This document shows, in pieces, positions 59,181-64,000 of a stretch of 64,000 nt of DNA. The stretch is from UBA5336 sp964415675 (GTDB taxonomy: Bacteria > Pseudomonadota > Alphaproteobacteria > Caulobacterales > Hyphomonadaceae). Location of the stretch: positions 62,001 through 126,000 of the forward strand of contig CAYQBG010000007.1 in NCBI GenBank assembly GCA_964415675.1. The letters are read 5' to 3'. A model generated the notes under the pieces. The model did not search any database. It saw only the letters and a program-made list of their open reading frames with translations, and was not told the origin of the DNA. Position numbers and translations under genes: made by a program. Every line of letters begins with the position of its first letter. Within the stretch, counting starts at the first letter, position 1.

Positions 59181-60218
59181 TCAATCGCCTTTGATCGTCC
59201 TGACCACGCGCTCGACATTCTCGATCGGCGTATCCGGCAGGACACCATGCCCGAGATTGAAGATATGGGGTCGGCCCCTGTATGCGGCGACAAGTTCGCG
59301 CGTGCGTGCGACAAGTTGGTCGCCGCCCGCTCTCAGCAATAGAGGATCGAGATGGCCCTGGACCGGAAAACCCTCCGGCAGGGACGTGTTGACGTGCTGC
59401 GGCACGGCAGCAGTGTCGAGACCCACCGCAGTCACATCCGTTTCGCCGACATATTCTGCAAGCATTGGGCCGCTGCCACGCGGAAAACCTATGATCGGCT
59501 TATCGACGCCCAGTTCGCGCAGCCGCGAGACCAGTGTCCGGGTCGGCGATATGATAAGCTTGCGGAAGATATCATCTGCAAGACCCTCAGCCCAGCTGTC
59601 GAAAATCATCAGGGCATCGACACCGGCCTCAGCCTGGGCTGCCATGTAATGGGCTGTGGCCTCAGCCATGATCTCCAGGGCCGCCGAAAGTTCCTGCGGC
59701 TTTTCGTAGGCCCAGCTGCGCGCCTCTGACTTGTCGGTCTTCCCGCGCCCTTCGATAGCATAAAGCAGCACCGTCCAGGGCGCTCCGGCAAAGCCGATAA
59801 GTGCCGTCTCGCTGGATAATTCCTGTCTGACGCGCTGGACGGTTTCCGATATCGGGGACAGACGATCGCCAATAGTAGCCAATGGCACGCGTTGCAGTTC
59901 CGCCGCTGCCGAAATCGTTTCAACAATCGGGCCGACCCCTTTCTCGAACCTGACATTCCGGCCCATGGCGTCAAGGATCAACAGGATGTCAGCAAACAGG
60001 ATCGCACCGTCCATCCCATAGCGGCGGATGGGTTGCAGCGTCGCCTCTGCGGCCATGCTCGGCGTGTAACAGAAATCAAGGAAATCGCGTGCCCGGCTGC
60101 GAAGCTCCAGATACTCCGGCAAGTGGCGTCCGGCTTGCCGCATCATCCACACAGGAGGCCTTTTTGTGACCTCTCCGTTCAGAACGCGCGTCAGGATGGG
60201 CTTGCTGAGGGTGGTCAT
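59181..60218 (-). CDS. hemE: Uroporphyrinogen decarboxylase
   Basis: Converts uroporphyrinogen III to coproporphyrinogen III. 345 residues from the ATG at 60218, which has AAGGAG about 7 bases upstream; the frame stays open to 60335 but that extension carries no homology. RPPVWMMRQAGRHLPEY is the family start, and the catalytic Asp lies in DGAILFADIL. GFAGAPWTVLLYAIEG, and MIFDSWAE are further marks. It is the first gene of hemE-hemH-hemJ-rho on the side facing the putative origin. Confidence 0.98.
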   Translation of the reverse strand: MTTLSKPILTRVLNGEVTKRPPVWMMRQAGRHLPEYLELRSRARDFLDFCYTPSMAAEATLQPIRRYGMDGAILFADILLILDAMGRNVRFEKGVGPIVETISAAAELQRVPLATIGDRLSPISETVQRVRQELSSETALIGFAGAPWTVLLYAIEGRGKTDKSEARSWAYEKPQELSAALEIMAEATAHYMAAQAEAGVDALMIFDSWAEGLADDIFRKLIISPTRTLVSRLRELGVDKPIIGFPRGSGPMLAEYVGETDVTAVGLDTAAVPQHVNTSLPEGFPVQGHLDPLLLRAGGDQLVARTRELVAAYRGRPHIFNLGHGVLPDTPIENVERVVRTIKGD

Positions 60219-60583
60219 GGCGCTCCTTCTTACTCGAAACGGGGTAAACCGGTGATTATGATTATTAGGACGTGAGATCTGCGGACAAGCGGGGTCTGGC
60301 GACTTTGTCCATGGCTGTCCACCGAAGATCAACAAGTGACTGGGATGGAAGAGGTGTGATTAACCAATTGGAAACCATATGGGAATCGCCAGCCGGCTCA
60401 CAATCGATCCACAGACTGAAACGAAACGGGATTCCTAGCGGCGGAAACCGCGCAATTGTGAAGAATTTGTTAACCCTTCTGGAAGGGTTGAGCTGTCCAC
60501 ACATTTCCACAGGGCTTGCGGGGGCGCGAGCCGGCAGGCACAACAGCGCGGTTCTCAACCGCAAACGGAGCGTCCCAGAAGCG
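60219..60583. other. Predicted chromosomal replication origin (oriC) in the hemE-ppsR gap
   Basis: 365 bases without a gene, between divergent hemE and ppsR, the same position as the Caulobacter origin. I see DnaA-box-like 9-mers (consensus TTATCCACA): CGATCCACA (60405-60413), CTGTCCACA (60493-60501) and ATTTCCACA (60503-60511), each 7/9, plus CTGTCCACC (60315-60323). CtrA half-site-like TTAACC occurs at 60360 and 60470. A perfect 8-bp inverted repeat AACCCTTC/GAAGGGTT is at 60472-60489 and CCAATTGG at 60364-60371. A moderately A/T-rich stretch lies near 60254-60268. Genes on both sides are transcribed away. Origin status is inferred from synteny and motifs; the promoters of hemE and ppsR must also lie here. 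Confidence 0.75.
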
Positions 60584-61405
60584 ATGCGCCTGTCGATATA
60601 TTTCAATGTCCACCTCGTGTCGGATTCGACCGGCGAAACCCTGAATGCCGTGATGCGCGCTGCCACAGCGCAGTTTGACCGCGTCCAGCCGCTGGAACAC
60701 AATTATTATCTGGTGCGATCCGAGAAGCAGCTGGCCCGGGTGATGCGAGAGATTCAGGGGGCGCCCGGGGTCGTCTGGTACACTATTGCCGATGAGGATC
60801 TGCGCGCCAGCCTTGAGGCCCAGTGCCGGGCGGCGGGGATTGCCACGCTCGCCGTACTCGATCCGGCCGTTCACATGCTCAGCCGGCATCTCGGCATTGT
60901 TGCGACTGAGCGGGTGGCTGGTCAGCATTCCATGAACCAGGAATATTTTGCCCGGATCGAAGCGGTGGATTTTGCGCTGCGCCATGATGACGGGCAAAAT
61001 GTGGCCGGGCTCGAACAAGGTGATGTCGTTCTTGTCGGGGTCAGCCGAACCTCCAAGACACCGACATGCGTCTATCTTGCCAATCGCGGCATTCGCGCCG
61101 GAAATGTGCCACTTGTGCCGGGTGTGCCACCGCCGAAAGAGCTCCTTGAACTGAACCGGCCCATGGTTGTCGGCCTCAAGATCAGTGCTGAACGTCTCGT
61201 CCAGATCCGGCGCCAGAGATTGATGGCGCTGCGGGAAGACCAAGAAACCGATTATGCCGATGAGGAAGCGGTTCGGATGGAAGTGACCGAGGCGAACCGT
61301 CTTTTCCAGAGGATGAAATGGCCTGTGATCGACGTGTCCCGCCGCTCGGTAGAGGAAACTGCGGCCGGCATCCTCAACAAACTCAATGAAAGGCGCAATA
61401 CGTGA
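60584..61405 (+). CDS. ppsR: PEP synthetase regulatory kinase/pyrophosphorylase (DUF299)
   Basis: 273 residues. VHLVSDSTGETLNAVMRAA is the family start and GVSRTSKTPTCVYLA the P-loop; SMNQEYFARIEAVDFALRHDDG is also typical. PpsR controls PEP synthase or PPDK by ADP-dependent phosphorylation and Pi-dependent dephosphorylation. The ATG at 60584 is chosen; the frame is open to 60272 but this includes the putative origin and has no family resemblance. GTGA overlap couples it to maf. Confidence 0.95.
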   Translation: MRLSIYFNVHLVSDSTGETLNAVMRAATAQFDRVQPLEHNYYLVRSEKQLARVMREIQGAPGVVWYTIADEDLRASLEAQCRAAGIATLAVLDPAVHMLSRHLGIVATERVAGQHSMNQEYFARIEAVDFALRHDDGQNVAGLEQGDVVLVGVSRTSKTPTCVYLANRGIRAGNVPLVPGVPPPKELLELNRPMVVGLKISAERLVQIRRQRLMALREDQETDYADEEAVRMEVTEANRLFQRMKWPVIDVSRRSVEETAAGILNKLNERRNT

Positions 61406-62001
61406 ACAAGGCCGCCATTATCCTTGCATCGGGCAGCGCCAGCCGGCGCACCCTGCTCAAGAATGCCGGCATTGACGCCGAGGCTATACAGCCCTTTGTC
61501 GATGAGGAGGCCGCCAAGGCAGCCATGCGCGCCGAAGGTGTCAGCGTACGCGATCAGGCCATGCATCTCGCTCAACTCAAGGCGGTAAAGGTCTCTTCTG
61601 CGCGGCCAGGCCTTATTATAGGTGGCGACCAGATGCTTTCGCTGGACGGCGGTGCATTCGACAAGCCCGGCAATCGCGGGGAAGCGCGCGGCCATCTTGA
61701 GGCCCTGTCGGGACGCACCCACACACTCGAAACCGCGCTTGTCATCTGTGAAAACGGCCAACCGGTCTGGCGACACCTGGAGCGTCCACAGCTGACCATG
61801 CGCCCGCTATCGGCCCAATTCATCGAGGCCTATCTCGATAAGGTCGGGGATACGATCCTGTCGACAGTCGGTGGATACCAGCTTGAAGGACTTGGCAGCC
61901 AGCTTTTCACCCGGATCGAGGGGGATTATTTTTCGATTCTCGGCCTCCCCCTCCTGGCGTTGATGGATTACCTTCGAACACGCGGGGCGCTTGCTTCATG
62001 A
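61402..62001 (+). CDS. maf: Maf-family nucleotide pyrophosphatase
   Basis: 199 residues. LASGSASRRTLLKNAG, VDEEAAKAA and IIGGDQML are the Maf motifs, and STVGGYQLEGLG the C-terminal block. Maf proteins hydrolyse nucleotide triphosphates, including modified ones, and overexpression blocks division in some bacteria. Start GTG at 61402 overlaps the ppsR stop. Confidence 0.94.
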   Translation: MNKAAIILASGSASRRTLLKNAGIDAEAIQPFVDEEAAKAAMRAEGVSVRDQAMHLAQLKAVKVSSARPGLIIGGDQMLSLDGGAFDKPGNRGEARGHLEALSGRTHTLETALVICENGQPVWRHLERPQLTMRPLSAQFIEAYLDKVGDTILSTVGGYQLEGLGSQLFTRIEGDYFSILGLPLLALMDYLRTRGALAS

Positions 62002-62819
62002 CAGGTCTTTATGGCGTCATTGGCGATCCTGTCGCCCATTCCCTGTCGCCTCTGATCCATCGCGGCTGGATTCGCGACCATGCGCTCGATGCTGATTATC
62101 GCGGCTTGCAGGTGCCCTCACCTGCCCTCTTTGATGCCCTAGCCACACTGGAGCGCCAGGGGACCAAGGGCCTGAATGTGACACTCCCTCACAAGCAGGC
62201 CGTCATGAGCCATTGCGATGAAATCTCCGCCCTCGCCAGCCAGATTGGTGCAGTCAATACCCTATCCCGGCTGGCCTCTGGCGGCTGGCGCGGCGATAAT
62301 ACCGATCATGATGGTTTCCTAGATGATCTCGCAGATGTCTGGGGCGCTGAGCTGCGGGGGCGCAGAGTGCGCGTGCTCGGCGCCGGCGGGGCTGCAAGAG
62401 CCGTGATCCTGGCGCTGCATGGCCAGGGTGCGAAGGTCGAGATCGCAAACCGCACAGTTGAACGCGCGCAGGCTGTTCTCAGCTCCTTGAACCTTGATTC
62501 AATTCAGATCCTGTCGCTGGCTGACGGTCTCAGGGATGTCTCTGGCGTGGAGCTTGTGGTCAACTGCCTCAGCCTTGGCCATACCGGGGGCTCATTCGAC
62601 TGGCCGCCCGGCGAAGGCCGTTTTCTGTACGATATCTCCTATGGCCAGGCCGCCGAGACATTCGTGGCGCCAGCGCGCGCAGCCGGCTGGCAGGTTGCTG
62701 ACGGGCTTGGCATGCTGGTCGGCCAGGCCGCGCGTTCATTTTCGATCTGGTTCGGTATCGATCCCGATCGCGGCCGCGCCATGGAGCGGTCTCAGGCAGC
62801 TTTGGAGGCAGCAGGATGA
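61998..62819 (+). CDS. aroE: Shikimate dehydrogenase
   Basis: NADPH-dependent step of aromatic amino-acid synthesis. 273 residues: GVIGDPVAHSLSPLIHRG with the shikimate-binding serines, GLNVTLPHKQAVMSHCD with the catalytic Lys, NTDHDGFLDDL, and the Rossmann loop VLGAGGAARAV followed by NRTVERA. Its ATG overlaps the maf stop and its own stop overlaps coaE, so it is embedded in ppsR-maf-aroE-coaE-dnaQ. Confidence 0.97.
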   Translation: MTGLYGVIGDPVAHSLSPLIHRGWIRDHALDADYRGLQVPSPALFDALATLERQGTKGLNVTLPHKQAVMSHCDEISALASQIGAVNTLSRLASGGWRGDNTDHDGFLDDLADVWGAELRGRRVRVLGAGGAARAVILALHGQGAKVEIANRTVERAQAVLSSLNLDSIQILSLADGLRDVSGVELVVNCLSLGHTGGSFDWPPGEGRFLYDISYGQAAETFVAPARAAGWQVADGLGMLVGQAARSFSIWFGIDPDRGRAMERSQAALEAAG

Positions 62820-63424
62820 GGATACTTGGCCTGACCGGCTCGATCGGCATGGGCAAATCAGCGACGGCGGGCCTGTTCCGCGAAGCAGGTGTACCTGTCT
62901 ATGATGCCGATGCCGCTGTTCACGCGATTTACGCGCCTGGTGGACAGGCCGTTGGGCCGCTGGAGGCGGCCTTTCCGGGGGTAACATCAGCAGATGGCGG
63001 GATAGACCGGGTCCGCCTTCGCGAAAAAGTTCTCGCTGAAAAGGGCGCGCTCGACCAGCTTAACAGTATCGTCCATCCCCTTGTTGGCGATAGCCAGATG
63101 GCTTTTCGCAAAGAAGCGGCGGCTTCAGGCGCTCCGCTGGCGGTGCTTGACATACCGCTCCTCTTCGAAACGGGCGGCGAGCAGAGATGCGACCATGTGC
63201 TCGTCGTGACAGCGCCCGACAAGATCCAGCGAGAGCGGGTTCTGTCGCGTGAAGGCATGACGGCTGAGGCCTTTGAAGCCATTCTTGCGCGTCAGGTGCC
63301 GGATGCGGAAAAACGCGCGCGCGCAGATTTTATCCTGAACACAGCCTTTGGTTTCGACTTCGCAAGGGACGTTGTCCAGGCCATCATCCAGCTGATGATT
63401 CGCCTGGAAGGAACCCCGCACTGA
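62816..63424 (+). CDS. coaE: Dephospho-CoA kinase
   Basis: Last step of coenzyme A synthesis. 202 residues: GLTGSIGMGKSATAGLFREAG (P-loop), VYDADAAVH, LNSIVHPLV, LDIPLLFETGGE and RQVPDAEKRARADFIL, in family order. Its ATG overlaps the aroE TGA and its stop overlaps the dnaQ ATG by one base (TGATG). Confidence 0.97.
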   Translation: MRILGLTGSIGMGKSATAGLFREAGVPVYDADAAVHAIYAPGGQAVGPLEAAFPGVTSADGGIDRVRLREKVLAEKGALDQLNSIVHPLVGDSQMAFRKEAAASGAPLAVLDIPLLFETGGEQRCDHVLVVTAPDKIQRERVLSREGMTAEAFEAILARQVPDAEKRARADFILNTAFGFDFARDVVQAIIQLMIRLEGTPH

Positions 63425-64000
63425 TGACTGAGACTATCCGCGAAATCGCTTTTGATACTGAGACGACCGGCCTTGATCCCGACAATGGTGACAGAATCAT
63501 CGAACTGGGCGCGGTCGAGATGATCAATCATGTCCCGACAGGGGCGACCTTCCGGGTGCTGGTCAATCCAGGCCGATCAGTTTCTGATGATACGGTCCGC
63601 ATCACTGGAATCACCGATGATATGCTGAACGGGCAACCACCCTTCGAGGACCCTGCAATCATCGACGCGCTGCTGGATTTTCTCGGCGACGCCACAATCG
63701 TGGCTCACAATGCAAAATTCGACCGCAGCTTCCTGAACATGGAATTGCAGAAATGTGGTCGCGCGCCGATTGATGAGCTGCGCTGGATAGACACGGCGGC
63801 GATGGCGCGAAAGAAGTTTCCGGGTGCACCTGCCAGCCTCGATGCCCTCTGCCGACGCTTCAATATTTCGTTGGAGAGCCGGACACTGCATGGAGCCTTG
63901 CTCGACTCCCAGCTTCTTGCAGATGTCTATCTAGAATTGCTGGGTGGCCGCGCGCGTGCTTTCGAGTTTGGCCAGGCTGTCGGTACCGTGGCGTCACAAA
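63424..64000 (+). CDS. dnaQ: DNA polymerase III epsilon subunit (3' part outside the window)
   Basis: The frame is open to the window end (about 192 residues). It shows the ExoI motif FDTETTGLDP, ExoII in VAHNAKFDRSFLN, and ExoIIIe as LHGALLDSQLLADVYLELLGG with the His and Asp in H-G-A-L-x-D. These are the metal ligands of the DEDDh 3'-5' proofreading exonuclease. It follows coaE with a one-base overlap, the gene order usual next to the Caulobacter-type origin. Confidence 0.96.
   Translation, partial: MTETIREIAFDTETTGLDPDNGDRIIELGAVEMINHVPTGATFRVLVNPGRSVSDDTVRITGITDDMLNGQPPFEDPAIIDALLDFLGDATIVAHNAKFDRSFLNMELQKCGRAPIDELRWIDTAAMARKKFPGAPASLDALCRRFNISLESRTLHGALLDSQLLADVYLELLGGRARAFEFGQAVGTVASQ

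Noticed and set aside
60219..60335. N-terminal extension of hemE
   Set aside because: The ATG at 60218 has an excellent AAGGAG site and yields the conserved start; the longer frame has no homology.
60383..60434. Two GANTC sites in the origin gap as evidence for CcrM control
   Set aside because: Two sites in 365 bases is about what chance gives, so they were not counted as support.
60272..60583. Upstream extension of the ppsR frame
   Set aside because: The frame is open but carries no DUF299 homology before VHLVSDSTG, and it would cover the predicted origin.
1..64000. CRISPR arrays, insertion sequences, integrases and rRNA operons
   Set aside because: No spaced direct repeats, transposase motifs, integrase motifs or rRNA sequences were recognised anywhere in the window.

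Overview
The window is about 64 kb of dense, high-GC bacterial chromosome. It reads as an alphaproteobacterium close to Caulobacter and the stalked or marine Hyphomonadaceae/Maricaulales group. The grounds are gene content and order: a hemE - intergenic - DUF299 (ppsR) - maf - aroE - coaE - dnaQ block with parB-parA-rsmG-mnmG-mnmE-rho on the other side, which is the arrangement I know around the Caulobacter replication origin; a probable CenR-type regulator; an NtrZ-like protein; and an alphaproteobacterial Mic60 homologue beside hemD. The species cannot be fixed from sequence alone.

Layout. 1-5400: the end of a CYP153-type P450, a terminator, then a heme/membrane operon (hemC, hemD, Mic60-like, hemY). 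5483-5558: tRNA-Thr(CGT). 5698-8062 (minus strand): folD and a PIF1-like helicase. 8190-20269: mixed housekeeping and accessory genes (SPOR protein, ThiF/MoeB-like enzyme, alpha/beta hydrolase, reductases, EamA transporter, PagL-like deacylase, flavin monooxygenase, thioesterase, TerB-DnaJ protein, fasciclin protein). 20347-25677: an endolysin-like SH3-M15 peptidase divergent from a three-gene unit (three-pass membrane protein, 708-residue protein of unknown fold, lipoprotein). This is the least explained part of the window. 25728-30365 (minus strand): a GST-kappa-like isomerase, hslUV, and an EAL protein with a broken GGDEF motif. 30480-33811: hisB-hisH-hisA, an L,D-transpeptidase and an OmpR-family regulator. 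34420-40988: hpt, a zinc-ribbon membrane protein, ftsEX, ydcF-like, plsC, DUF2125, alkA-like and HNH genes. 41091-46431: a FATP-type acyl-CoA ligase, yggS, a thiE-like gene, an NtrZ-like gene, a porin and a DUF3576 lipoprotein. 46486-50527: leuS-lptE-holA.

50541-64000 is the origin and centromere region. parB, parA, rsmG, mnmG, mnmE, rho, hemJ, hemH and hemE all run on the minus strand; ppsR, maf, aroE, coaE and dnaQ run on the plus strand. The 365-bp gap at 60219-60583 separates the two sets, so both are transcribed away from it. This gap holds DnaA-box-like 9-mers, TTAACC motifs and an inverted repeat, and is the predicted oriC. Three perfect 16-bp parS palindromes lie inside rsmG, mnmG and mnmE, 5-8 kb from it and beside parAB.

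The genes work together in several blocks. Seven heme-pathway genes (hemC, D, Y, J, H, E and the Mic60 neighbour) sit in two clusters. ParA, ParB, three parS sites and the putative origin form the segregation apparatus. ftsEX, the SPOR protein, the L,D-transpeptidase, the CenR-like regulator, lptE and the PagL-like enzyme serve envelope and division. CYP153, the FATP-like ligase, the flavin monooxygenase and several reductases suggest oxidation of hydrocarbons or lipids.
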